Under the pieces are notes generated by a model. The model was not told the DNA's origin. It did not search any database and saw only the letters and a program-made list of their open reading frames with translations. Source: DASXKD01 sp963734725 (lineage in GTDB: Bacteria > Actinomycetota > Actinomycetes > Streptosporangiales > Streptosporangiaceae). From it: a DNA stretch of 58,874 nucleotides. Numbering within the stretch: position 1 is the stretch's first letter; every line of letters begins with the position of its first letter. Shown here piece after piece: positions 16,669 to 24,648 of this stretch. The translations under genes and the position numbers were made by a program. Location of the stretch: contig CAVTIX010000006.1 in assembly GCA_963734725.1 (NCBI GenBank), positions 1-58,874 on the forward strand, given 5' to 3'.

Positions 16669-18219
16669 GTGAGTGCCGACCTCCACAACTTTGCGTATAT
16701 GAACGGTGAACAGCAGATACCGGAGGTAGTCCGGGAGGCGCTGGCGCCCCGGTACTCCGTGGTGCCCGCCCGCAGAACCCGGACGCAGCACCGTACCTGG
16801 CTCGACACCTTCGACTGGCGGCTGCACCGGGCCGGGCTGACCCTGGAGTCAGTGACCGGGCGCGGCCCGGCCGAACTGATCCTGTCCGGCATGACCGGCG
16901 AGCGGATCACCGCCGCGGCGAACGGCGCCCGCTGGCCCGCCCTCGCCGAGGCGCTGCCCAGCGGCCCGCTCCGGGACCGGCTCAAGGGCCTGACCGAGGT
17001 TCGCGCCCTGCTGCCCGCGGCGAAGGCCGCGAGCAGCGTGTCGGAGTTCCGGCTGTGCAACGACGACGGCAAGACCGTGGCCTGGCTCACCGTGGAGCAC
17101 CTGCACGCGGCCACGCCGGCCGCCGCTGACCTGCCACCGCGGCTCTCGGTTACCGCCGTCCGCGGTTACCAGGGGCAGGCCGATCGGATCGCCCGGTGCC
17201 TGACCGCCCAGCCGGGCGTGCTCCCCGACGGGCTGCCCCCGCTGGACGCGGTCCTTGCCACCGGTGGCCTGGCCCCCGGTGAGTACACGAACAAGGTCGA
17301 TGTAGCGCTCAGCGCCACCATGCCTGGCCGCCTGGCGCTGGCCGCAGTGCTGCGGCGGCTGCTCGACACCCTCGAGGCGAACGTCTGGGGCACGGTGCGC
17401 GACATCGACACCGAGTTCCTGCACGACCTGCGCGTCTCGGTACGGCGGACCAGGACGGCGCTGAAGCTGGGCGCCGGCCTGCTGCCGGCTGGCCTGGCCA
17501 GCCAGTACCGGCCCGCGTTCAAATGGCTGGGAGATCTGACTACGCCCACTCGCGATCTCGACGTCCACCTGCTGACCTTCGCCGCCGGTGCCGCCGAGCT
17601 GACCTCGGCCAGCCCGGATGACCTGGCCCCGTTCCACCGCTACCTCACCCAGCGGCGCGCGGTCGAGCAGGCCCGGCTGGCTCGTGCCCTGCGCTCGGCG
17701 CGCTTCCGGGCGCTGGTCGCCGCGTGGCGCGACGCGCTCGACGGCCTCACGGCACCGCGGCAAGGCCCGGGCGCGGCGCAGGCCGCTGCCAAGATCATCG
17801 GCCGTGCGCACCGGCGAGTGCTCCGCCAGGGCAGCGCCATCACCGCAGAATCTCTCCCAGAAGACCTTCATGACCTGCGCAAACGGTGCAAGGAGCTGCG
17901 GTATTCGCTGGAGTTCTTCGCCTCCCTGTATGACCCGCTCACGCACCGGCGGGCGGTGCGTGAGCTGAAAGGCCTGCAGGACTGCCTGGGCACCTACCAA
18001 GATTGCCAGGTACAGCAGGAGGAGATCAGGGTGATCGCTGCCGAGATGCTCGCCGCCGGAGAAGTTCCCGCGACGGCGCTGCTGGCCATGGGCGACCTCG
18101 CGTCGCACATTGGCCAGCGGGAGCGCCGGGCCCGCGGCGAGTTCGCCAGCCGGTTCGCGGCATTCGCCAGCCTGGCCGAGGAGCGGTTCCGGGCACTGGT
18201 CGTCGGCGCGCTCTCATGA
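16669..18219 (+). CDS. CYTH-CHAD domain protein (polyphosphate-binding type)
   Basis: A 516-residue two-domain protein. The N-terminal about 210 residues are CYTH-like (WLDTFDWRLHRAGLTLE) but the catalytic ExExK signature of triphosphate tunnel enzymes is absent, so this half is probably inactive. Residues about 235-510 form a CHAD domain with its conserved basic helices FLHDLRVSVRRTRTALK and LHDLRKRCKELRYSLEF. CHAD domains are known to bind inorganic polyphosphate and go to polyphosphate granules. The GTG start has GGAGG six bases upstream. The stop overlaps the ParA start (ATGA), so the two are translationally coupled, suggesting a joint role. Confidence 0.88.
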   Translation: MSADLHNFAYMNGEQQIPEVVREALAPRYSVVPARRTRTQHRTWLDTFDWRLHRAGLTLESVTGRGPAELILSGMTGERITAAANGARWPALAEALPSGPLRDRLKGLTEVRALLPAAKAASSVSEFRLCNDDGKTVAWLTVEHLHAATPAAADLPPRLSVTAVRGYQGQADRIARCLTAQPGVLPDGLPPLDAVLATGGLAPGEYTNKVDVALSATMPGRLALAAVLRRLLDTLEANVWGTVRDIDTEFLHDLRVSVRRTRTALKLGAGLLPAGLASQYRPAFKWLGDLTTPTRDLDVHLLTFAAGAAELTSASPDDLAPFHRYLTQRRAVEQARLARALRSARFRALVAAWRDALDGLTAPRQGPGAAQAAAKIIGRAHRRVLRQGSAITAESLPEDLHDLRKRCKELRYSLEFFASLYDPLTHRRAVRELKGLQDCLGTYQDCQVQQEEIRVIAAEMLAAGEVPATALLAMGDLASHIGQRERRARGEFASRFAAFASLAEERFRALVVGALS

Positions 18220-18959
18220 AGATCCTCGCGACCTACAACATCAAGGGCGGGGTCGGCAAGACCGCTGCCGCGGTGAACCTCAGCCACCTCGCTGCCGCCG
18301 ACGGGCTACGGGTGCTGATCGCCGACCTGGACCCGCAGTCCGCGGCCACCTACCTGTACCGGGTCCGCCCGCGGGTCAAGGGCGGCGGCGCCGCCCTGAT
18401 CCGGGGCAGCAGGGAACTCGACAAGGCGATCAAGGGCACCGACTTCGAAGGGCTCGACCTGCTCCCGGCCGACTTCACCTTCCGCAACCTCGACCTCATC
18501 CTGGACGCCACCAAGAAGCCCACCCAGCGGCTGGCCCGCCTGCTGCGCCCGCTGCGCGCCTCCTACGACATGGTCTTCCTGGACTGCCCGCCGGGCATCT
18601 CTCTGCTGTCCGAGGCCGTCCTGCACGCCGCGGACCTGGTGCTGGCGCCGATCATCCCCACCACGCTGTCGGTGCGCACCCTCGACCAGCTCACCGAGTT
18701 CATCGACGGCCTGGACGGGCACCGGCCTGAGATACTCGCGTTCTGCTCGATGATCGACCGTCGCAAGCGGCTGCACAAGCAAATCGCCGAGCAGCTGCCG
18801 GCCGAGCGGAAAGACGTCGCGGCCACCGCGATACCGGCCCTGTCGCTGATCGAGCAGATGGCTGTCCGGCGCGCCCCGGTGACCGCGTTTGCGCCGCGCA
18901 GCGAGGCGGCCCGCAGTTACGCCCGGCTCTGGGCCGAGGTGCGCTCCCGGGTCAGCTGA
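18216..18959 (+). CDS. ParA/MinD-family ATPase
   Basis: A 247-residue ParA-type ATPase with deviant Walker A KGGVGKT (residues 10-16), Walker A' DLDPQSAATYLY, and Walker B VFLDCPPGISLLSEA. Such ATPases bind DNA in the ATP state and position cargo (plasmids, chromosomes, protein clusters) in the cell. No parB-like gene or parS-like repeat is seen, and the start codon overlaps the CYTH-CHAD gene. The natural guess is that it positions the CHAD protein or polyphosphate granules; this is inference from coupling. A chromosomal parA is unlikely since parB is not adjacent. Confidence 0.9.
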   Translation: MKILATYNIKGGVGKTAAAVNLSHLAAADGLRVLIADLDPQSAATYLYRVRPRVKGGGAALIRGSRELDKAIKGTDFEGLDLLPADFTFRNLDLILDATKKPTQRLARLLRPLRASYDMVFLDCPPGISLLSEAVLHAADLVLAPIIPTTLSVRTLDQLTEFIDGLDGHRPEILAFCSMIDRRKRLHKQIAEQLPAERKDVAATAIPALSLIEQMAVRRAPVTAFAPRSEAARSYARLWAEVRSRVS

Positions 18960-19088
18960 CCGGCCTGCCGCCGCTCTCCGGCACTTTGTGCGCTGAGGAT
19001 CACATTTTGTGTGAAATCCCCGAAACCCGGCTCTGAGCCCGGCTGACGGAGCATGCTAGAAAGGGCGAGAGCATGTAAGGGGGCACGT

Positions 19089-19592
19089 TTGAGCCGAAGG
19101 TTGCTCCGGCTGGAGATACCCGTCTTCCCCGATCGGCGCGTGTTCCGGCTGCATGATGCCACCGTGGACCCGGACGGGCCAGGAGGCCCGGCAGCGCCGG
19201 AAGGGACGCTGATCAGCGTCACCCGTGAGCAGATGTGGGTAGCCAGCCTCCAGGAGATCGTCAGCGCGCAATTGCTGCTCGAGGAGTGGGACTCGGCCCC
19301 GCCCCCGTTCGGCGAGAAGTGGGAAGACGAGGCGAAGGCCGTCCTGTACCTGCGCGGCGCCATCAGCATCGACATGGGCACCGCGGGCAAGGCGGTGGAG
19401 AGCCTGAAGCTCGCCGGGGGGGTTGGCGACTATGTCGTCCGGGTCTTCGCCCGGAACCGGACCGAGGTGACCCGTCGCTACCAGGACCTGTTCCGGCGCG
19501 GGCTCGATCCGCTCAGCGACGAGTTCGAGCAGGCGCGCCGGACCCTCGACGGGCTGGAGCAGTACCTGCTGCAGCTCTGGCGCGGATCGTAG
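19089..19592 (+). CDS. hypothetical protein
   Basis: A 167-residue acidic protein without a recognised domain. There is no signal peptide or membrane segment. The C-terminal half looks helical with charged spacing (EVTRRYQDLFRRGLDPLSDEFEQ and after). The TTG at 19089 is preferred because AAGGGGG lies five bases upstream; ATG 19053 would add twelve residues. It follows parA by 129 bp in the same direction and might belong to the same transcription unit. I cannot assign a function. Confidence 0.6.
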   Translation: MSRRLLRLEIPVFPDRRVFRLHDATVDPDGPGGPAAPEGTLISVTREQMWVASLQEIVSAQLLLEEWDSAPPPFGEKWEDEAKAVLYLRGAISIDMGTAGKAVESLKLAGGVGDYVVRVFARNRTEVTRRYQDLFRRGLDPLSDEFEQARRTLDGLEQYLLQLWRGS

Positions 19593-19606
19593 GCCGCCGC
19601 GCCCAG

Positions 19607-19912
19607 CTACCGGGGCACGCTCTTGACGGCCTGCGGCGCGGGCGAGTGAACCGTCGGCCCTCGCTGCGGTGCGCCGTGCAGCGCGACAAGCGCATAGATC
19701 ACCACAGGCATCACGGTGAGCAGGAACAGGGCCACCACGGATGCCACGGCCAGCAGCCGCGGCGAACGCTGCCGCGCGTGCGACGCGCGGAGCAGCCCCA
19801 TCCGCCCGGGCCGGGAGAACATGCTCAGGCAAGCGGCGAGCACCGGTTCCGAGCGCGACAGCTCGTCCTCGATCTCCGCGAGGATGCGCTGCTCCTCCAT
19901 GGACAATGCCAT
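19607..19912 (-). CDS. DUF3040 domain membrane protein
   Basis: A 101-residue protein beginning MALSMEEQRILAEIEDEL, the signature start of DUF3040, a small actinobacterial membrane protein family of unknown role. A membrane segment lies at about residues 57-80 (LLAVASVVALFLLTVMPVVIYAL). The start at ATG 19912 is chosen over upstream in-frame ATG codons because GGAGGTGG is placed five to ten bases before it and because of the family start. Convergent with the hypothetical gene at 19089. Confidence 0.82.
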   Translation of the reverse strand: MALSMEEQRILAEIEDELSRSEPVLAACLSMFSRPGRMGLLRASHARQRSPRLLAVASVVALFLLTVMPVVIYALVALHGAPQRGPTVHSPAPQAVKSVPR

Positions 19913-20109
19913 GGGCGCCACCTCCACCCCGCGCCCGCGAGCGCTGGCCAAGTGACTCTTACCGGCCTGTTTCCCACGGTATCCCCCCTGGAAAGATTTT
20001 TACCCTGGTACGGCATACCCAATAGCGGCGGTGTTCGGCCGCGCGCCTCGTTTTCCACAGGTTAGAACTGGTGTTTGACTGACCAGAACGGGTGTTCTAG
20101 TTTTTTCCC

Positions 20110-22206
20110 ATGCGGTGGGATGCGCTACGGACCGGTCCACCGGCCGACGGAGACCCGGCCGTGCCACCTGTGCCGATGCTGTTCGAGCAGCGCGCGGTGA
20201 CCCGGACCTTCGACACCCCGGGCTTCCGCGGAATGACGTTCTTCGAGGTCCAGGCCAAGTCGATCATCAACCGGGTCCCGGACGCCGTCCAGCTCCCGTT
20301 CCGCTGGACTATTAATCCCTATCGCGGATGTAGCCATTCTTGTGTCTACTGCCTGGTGGGGCAGACGCCGGTCTTGATGGCCGACGGCCGGACCAAGCCA
20401 CTAGCGGACCTGCGTGCCGGTGACGCTGTCTACGGCACGGTCCGCCGGGGCGCCTACCGCCGTTACGTCCCCACCACGGTGCTGGCGCACTGGGAAACGG
20501 TGAAGCCCGCCTACCGGGTCACGCTGGAGGATGGCACCCGCCTCCTTGCCAGCGGCGACCACCGCTTCCTTACCGGCCGCGGTTGGAAACACGTCACCCG
20601 TACCGAATGTGGGGGCCCGCTCCAGCGGCCGCACCTGACCGTCAACAACAAGCTCATGGGCGTCGGCGAGTTCGCCGAGCCGCCCAAGGACTGCCCCGAC
20701 TACCGGCGCGGTTACCTGTGCGGCATGATCCGCGGCGACGGACACATCGGGGAGTACGCCTACCACCGCACCGGTGGCGGGGGCGCCCGCGTCTGCTCGT
20801 TCCGCCTGGCCCTAACCGACGAGGAGGCCTTGAATCGCACGCGTGACTACCTGTCTCAGGTTGGCGTTACCACGACCGAGTTCATGTTCGCCGATGCCAC
20901 GCAGACCCGGCAGCGCATGATGGCGATCCGCAGTTCTGGCTGCGACCACGTCCGGTTCATCGAGTGGCTGATCCGCTGGCCCACTTCACCGAGTACCGAT
21001 TGGCAGAAGGGGTTCCTGGCCGGGATCTTCGATGCAGAGGGCAGCTACAGCGGGGGCATCCTGCGCATCTCTAACACCGACCGGGCGATCATCGGCTGGA
21101 CCATCGCGTCCATGGCGGCGCTCGGCTTCGGCGTGGCCGCTGAGCCGAGTGGCCGACCAAACGGCCTGATCTGCCTCCGGCTGCGCGGCGGGTTGAGGGA
21201 GGCACTCCGGTTCTTCCACACGACCGATCCGGCCATCGCCCGCAAGCGGACGATCGACGACGTCGCGATAAAGAGCGGCACCCGACTGAACGTGGTAGCG
21301 ATCGAGCCGCTCGGGCTGGACCTGCCGATGTTCGACATCACCACCGGGACCGGCGACTTCATCGCCAACGGCGTGGTGAGCCACAACTGCTTCGCCCGGA
21401 AGTCGCACACCTACCTTGACCTGGACTCCGGCCACGACTTCGACTCCAAGATCGTGGTCAAGGTCAACGCGCCGGACCTGGTGCGCAAGGAGCTCGCCGC
21501 GCCGAAGTGGCGCGGCGAGCACATCGCGATGGGCACCAACGTGGACTGCTATCAGCGCGCGGAGGGGCGCTACCGGCTGATGCCCGGCATCCTCACCGCG
21601 CTGCGCGACGCCGCCAACCCGTTCTCGATCCTGACCAAGGGCACGCTGATCCTGCGTGATCTGGACCTGATCGCCACGGCGGCGGAGGTCACCGACGTCG
21701 GGCTCGCGGTGTCGGTGGGCTGCGTGGACACCGCGCTGTGGCGGGAACTGGAGCCGGGCACGCCGAGCCCGCAGCGGCGACTGGAGGTGTGCGCCACGTT
21801 CAGCGCGGCGGGCCTGCCCTGCGCGGTGCTAATGGGCCCAGTCGTGCCGTTCCTGTCCGACTCCCCGGCGCAACTCGACGCCACCGTGCGGCAGATCGCG
21901 CAAGCCGGCTCCACCTCGGTCACCCCGATCGTGCTGCACCTGCGCCCGGGGGCGCGGGAGTGGTTCTTCCACTGGCTCGGCGAGGCCCACCCGGACCTGG
22001 CGCCGCGCTACCGCGCCTTGTACCGCCGCGGCGCCTACGCACCGGCGGCCTACCAGAAGCAGGTGGCCGACCAGGTGCGGGCGCTGGCCCGGCGCTATGG
22101 CGTCGGGCGCGGCGCGCCCACCGGCCGGGCCCGGCGCTTCGCGCCGCCCGCCGCGCGGGCGGCAGCCCCGGTACAGCCCGCGCCGCAGCAGCTCACGCTG
22201 CTCTAA
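20110..22206 (+). CDS. Rv2578c-family radical SAM protein containing an intein
   Basis: A 698-residue precursor. The host protein is an Rv2578c-family radical SAM enzyme: CSHSCVYC begins at C74, and after the intein the sequence resumes as CFARKSHTYLDLD, then the radical SAM barrel (GTNVDCYQRAEGRYRLMPGIL in part). The mature spliced protein would be 352 residues with the CxxxCxxC cluster motif restored as CSHSCVYC-FARK. The cluster binds [4Fe-4S] and cleaves S-adenosylmethionine; the physiological substrate is unknown. Its stop overlaps the convergent rhodanese stop (CTAA). Intein-bearing members of this family are known. Confidence 0.93.
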   Translation: MRWDALRTGPPADGDPAVPPVPMLFEQRAVTRTFDTPGFRGMTFFEVQAKSIINRVPDAVQLPFRWTINPYRGCSHSCVYCLVGQTPVLMADGRTKPLADLRAGDAVYGTVRRGAYRRYVPTTVLAHWETVKPAYRVTLEDGTRLLASGDHRFLTGRGWKHVTRTECGGPLQRPHLTVNNKLMGVGEFAEPPKDCPDYRRGYLCGMIRGDGHIGEYAYHRTGGGGARVCSFRLALTDEEALNRTRDYLSQVGVTTTEFMFADATQTRQRMMAIRSSGCDHVRFIEWLIRWPTSPSTDWQKGFLAGIFDAEGSYSGGILRISNTDRAIIGWTIASMAALGFGVAAEPSGRPNGLICLRLRGGLREALRFFHTTDPAIARKRTIDDVAIKSGTRLNVVAIEPLGLDLPMFDITTGTGDFIANGVVSHNCFARKSHTYLDLDSGHDFDSKIVVKVNAPDLVRKELAAPKWRGEHIAMGTNVDCYQRAEGRYRLMPGILTALRDAANPFSILTKGTLILRDLDLIATAAEVTDVGLAVSVGCVDTALWRELEPGTPSPQRRLEVCATFSAAGLPCAVLMGPVVPFLSDSPAQLDATVRQIAQAGSTSVTPIVLHLRPGAREWFFHWLGEAHPDLAPRYRALYRRGAYAPAAYQKQVADQVRALARRYGVGRGAPTGRARRFAPPAARAAAPVQPAPQQLTLL
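20350..21387 (+). other. intein with LAGLIDADG homing endonuclease
   Basis: A 346-residue in-frame intein (precursor residues 81-426). Splice block A starts at Cys81 (CLVGQTPVLMADG), block B is LLASGDHRFLT, and the C-terminal blocks are FDITTGTGDFIANGVVSHN with the terminal His-Asn; the +1 extein residue is Cys427. Two LAGLIDADG motifs, GYLCGMIRGDGHIG and GFLAGIFDAEGSYS, mark a homing endonuclease in the middle. All catalytic splicing residues are present, so it is likely active. The insertion point lies exactly at the third cysteine of the radical SAM cluster motif. Confidence 0.93.
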
Positions 22207-22724
22207 CCAGGAACGACCGGGCCGGGAACGACGGAACCGGGAACGACAGAGCCAGGAACGACCGGGCCAGGAACGACGGAACCGGGAACGACAGAGCCAG
22301 GAACGACCGGGCCAGGAACGACCGGGCCGGCCAGGACCGGCAGGCCGGCCCGCTGCCAGGCGCGGAACCCGCCCGCCAGGTCGGTCGCCCCGGCGATGCC
22401 GAGGTCCTGCAGCGACGCCGCCGCCAGGCTGGAGGTGTAGCCCTCCACGCACATCACGATGACGCGCAGGAGGTAGCTCGCCTGGGGCAGCCGCGCCGGC
22501 GAGCGCGGGTCGAACCGCCATTCGAGCACGTTCCGCTCGAGGTGCAGCGCACCGGGCACGACGCCCTGCCCGGCGCGCTGGGCCTGCGAGCGGATGTCCA
22601 CGAGCACGGCGCCGGAAGTCATGGCCGCGCGGGCTTCCTCCGGGCCCAGCCGCCGCAACCGGGCCCTGGCCTCCCCCAGGATCTCGTCGATGGACCGGGC
22701 CGCGCCCCCGCGGCTGCCCGTCAC
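22203..22724 (-). CDS. rhodanese-domain protein with C-terminal VVPG repeats
   Basis: A 173-residue single rhodanese domain protein: the active-site loop is IVMCVEGYTSS (Cys as sulfur acceptor) with downstream SLAAASLQDLG and LAGGFRAWQRAGLPV. After the domain, the last about 40 residues are eight pentapeptide units of the type GPVVP/GSVVP, encoded by a 15-bp tandem repeat. The GTG start overlaps the cysteine dioxygenase stop (GTGA), so it is the second gene of a sulfur operon. It could move sulfur from thiosulfate or persulfides arising from cysteine breakdown (inference). Confidence 0.88.
   Translation of the reverse strand: MTGSRGGAARSIDEILGEARARLRRLGPEEARAAMTSGAVLVDIRSQAQRAGQGVVPGALHLERNVLEWRFDPRSPARLPQASYLLRVIVMCVEGYTSSLAAASLQDLGIAGATDLAGGFRAWQRAGLPVLAGPVVPGPVVPGSVVPGSVVPGPVVPGSVVPGSVVPGPVVPG
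22207..22326. repeat. eight 15-bp tandem repeats at the rhodanese 3' end
   Basis: Eight units with core GGAACGAC and three variant types alternating in a 45-bp higher-order pattern, from just after the overlapping stop codons. In the rhodanese frame they encode VVPG-type pentapeptides. Copy changes keep the frame. Confidence 0.93.
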
Positions 22725-23194
22725 CACCGTCCCGCCGTTTCCGTGCTGACCCGCTCCAGCCCCGCAGGGCCGAACTCGAAGCGCCGCATGCTCGTCAGCG
22801 GCGGCGAGTACGCGTGCACGCTGACGGCCGGCTGCACTGAGGCATTGATCACATCGTGGACGTACCAGGGGCCGAACGATCTCATCTCCCCCTGGTGCAC
22901 CGGGACCGACGGGCCCGGGCGGCGGCCCGGCGCGGTCCGCTCTCGCAGGGCGCCGCGCGCCACCGTGAACGCGCCGAGCGATTCCCCGTGGTCGTGGAAA
23001 CCGGTCCGCTGCCCGGGCAGCCAGCTCAGCAGCCATACCTCGTGGTCGTCGTCACAGGTCAGCTGCTGGTACCAGCGCCGGTTGAGGTCGTACCGGACGA
23101 GGCCGAGCCACTCGTTCTCGCGCGCGGCCAGGTCTTGGACCAGCTGCCGCAGCCGGACCTGGCTCAGGGGCGTGCTGGCGGTGCGGATGCTCAT
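22721..23194 (-). CDS. cysteine dioxygenase family protein
   Basis: A 157-residue cupin of the cysteine dioxygenase family, which oxidises cysteine to cysteine sulfinate with one Fe(II). The iron-binding motif is seen as FHDHGESLGAFTV (two His) with a third His in WYVHDVIN. Actinobacterial members are this short. ATG 23194 starts the gene; it is first in the operon with the rhodanese gene. It is divergent from menF with about 100 bp between. Confidence 0.9.
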   Translation of the reverse strand: MSIRTASTPLSQVRLRQLVQDLAARENEWLGLVRYDLNRRWYQQLTCDDDHEVWLLSWLPGQRTGFHDHGESLGAFTVARGALRERTAPGRRPGPSVPVHQGEMRSFGPWYVHDVINASVQPAVSVHAYSPPLTSMRRFEFGPAGLERVSTETAGRW

Positions 23195-23292
23195 CCTTTT
23201 AATCCGATCGTTTTTATAGAGTTACGGCTGGACGGGACGTTACCACAAACCCGCCGCGTTTCCCGCTGACAGCAGAATTCGGCAGGCAGGCA

Positions 23293-24645
23293 ATGGATCA
23301 CCCGTCCCTGCCGCAGGACAGTGCTCATGCCCACGTAAAGTTGTCTGCCGTGGCACTCCCCCAGGACACCGGCCCGCGGGCGCCGGAACGGCTTGCCGTG
23401 CGCACCGTCGAGATACCCGACCCCGGCGACCTGGTCGACCTGCTGCCGGAACCGGCGGGCGTGGCCTGGATCCGCCACGGCGACGGCCTGGCCGGCTGGG
23501 GCGAGACGGCCCGGATCACGCTGCCCGCGGGTGAGGACAGGTTCACCGCCGGCGAGAAGTGGCTCCGCGAGCTGTTCGACGGCGCTGAGATCGATGACCA
23601 GGTCGCCGAGCCCGGCAGCGGGCCGGTGGCCTTCGGCAGCTTCACCTTCGACTCCGCCTCCGACGGCTCGGTGCTGGTGGTGCCGGAGACGATCGTCGGC
23701 CGCCGCGGCGGCAGGTCCTGGCTCACCACGATCCGGCCCCTGGCGGCCGCGCCAGCCCCGGCGCCCGGGATACCGGGCGGCGCCGGGCAATTCTCCGCGC
23801 AGCTGGCCGCCCCGGCGGAGATCCGGTGGCACGACGGGTGCCTGACCGCGCCGCAATGGCAGCGCGCGGTCGCCACGGCGGTCCAACGGATCCGCGACGG
23901 CCAGCTCAGCAAGGTCGTGCTCGCCCGGGACCTTTACGCGACCGCGGCCCGCGACCTGGACATCCGGGTCATGCTGCGCCGGCTCACCGACCGCTACCCC
24001 GACTGCTACACCTTCGCCTGCGCGAACCTGGTCGGCGCCACCCCGGAACTGCTGATCCGCCGGCAGGACGACGACATCAGCTCGCTGGTGCTCGGCGGCA
24101 CCGCCCGGCGTGGCCAGGACCCGGCCGAGGACGCCAGGCTGGGCGCCGCCCTGCTCGCCTCGGCAAAGGAGCGCGAGGAGCACGAGTACGCGGTGGTGGG
24201 CGTGCGCTCGGTGCTCGCCGACCGGTGCGACCGGCTCGAGGTGGAATCCGGCCCGTCGCTGATGCGCTTTGCCAACGTGCAGCACCTCGCCACCTGGATC
24301 ACCGGGCGGCTGGATCGCGGGCAGCCCGCGAGCGACCATTCCGTGCTGGCGCTCGCCGACGCGCTGCACTACACCCCGGCCGTGTGCGGCACCCCGGCCG
24401 AGGCGGCGATGGAGCTGATCCGCGACCTGGAGGCGATGGACCGCGGCCGGTACGCGGGCCCGGTCGGCTGGATAGACGCGCGCGGCAACGGGGAATGGGG
24501 CATCGCGCTGCGCTGCGCCGAGGTGGACAGCAACCATGCCAGGCTGTTCGCCGGGTGCGGCATCGTGGCGGGCTCCGATCCCGCGGCCGAGCTTGCCGAG
24601 ACGCAGGCCAAGTTCGCCGTCATCCAGTTCGCGCTGGAAGCCTGA
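23293..24645 (+). CDS. menF: isochorismate synthase
   Basis: A 450-residue chorismate-binding enzyme that turns chorismate into isochorismate, the first step of classical menaquinone synthesis. The chorismate-binding domain is in the C-terminal half: LSKVVLARDLY, LVGATPELLIRR, GGTARRGQDPAED, HSVLALADALHYTPAVCG and YAGPVGWIDARGNGEW are characteristic. The ATG at 23293 follows GGCAGGCAGG. It is convergent with menD, and the surrounding genes are menD, menC and menE, which supports menaquinone rather than siderophore use. Confidence 0.92.
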   Translation: MDHPSLPQDSAHAHVKLSAVALPQDTGPRAPERLAVRTVEIPDPGDLVDLLPEPAGVAWIRHGDGLAGWGETARITLPAGEDRFTAGEKWLRELFDGAEIDDQVAEPGSGPVAFGSFTFDSASDGSVLVVPETIVGRRGGRSWLTTIRPLAAAPAPAPGIPGGAGQFSAQLAAPAEIRWHDGCLTAPQWQRAVATAVQRIRDGQLSKVVLARDLYATAARDLDIRVMLRRLTDRYPDCYTFACANLVGATPELLIRRQDDDISSLVLGGTARRGQDPAEDARLGAALLASAKEREEHEYAVVGVRSVLADRCDRLEVESGPSLMRFANVQHLATWITGRLDRGQPASDHSVLALADALHYTPAVCGTPAEAAMELIRDLEAMDRGRYAGPVGWIDARGNGEWGIALRCAEVDSNHARLFAGCGIVAGSDPAAELAETQAKFAVIQFALEA

Positions 24646-24648
24646 GTC

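Noticed and set aside
18216..18959. Chromosome partition parA
   Set aside because: No parB, gid or rsmG genes nearby and no parS-like 16-bp palindromes; the coupling to CYTH-CHAD suggests another role.
22207..22326. Possible CRISPR or iteron array
   Set aside because: 15-bp units are contiguous, in frame with the rhodanese gene, and have no spacers.
23293..24645. Siderophore (salicylate/DHB) isochorismate synthase
   Set aside because: menD, menC and menE lie next to it and no siderophore synthetase genes are in the window, so menaquinone synthesis is the simpler reading.
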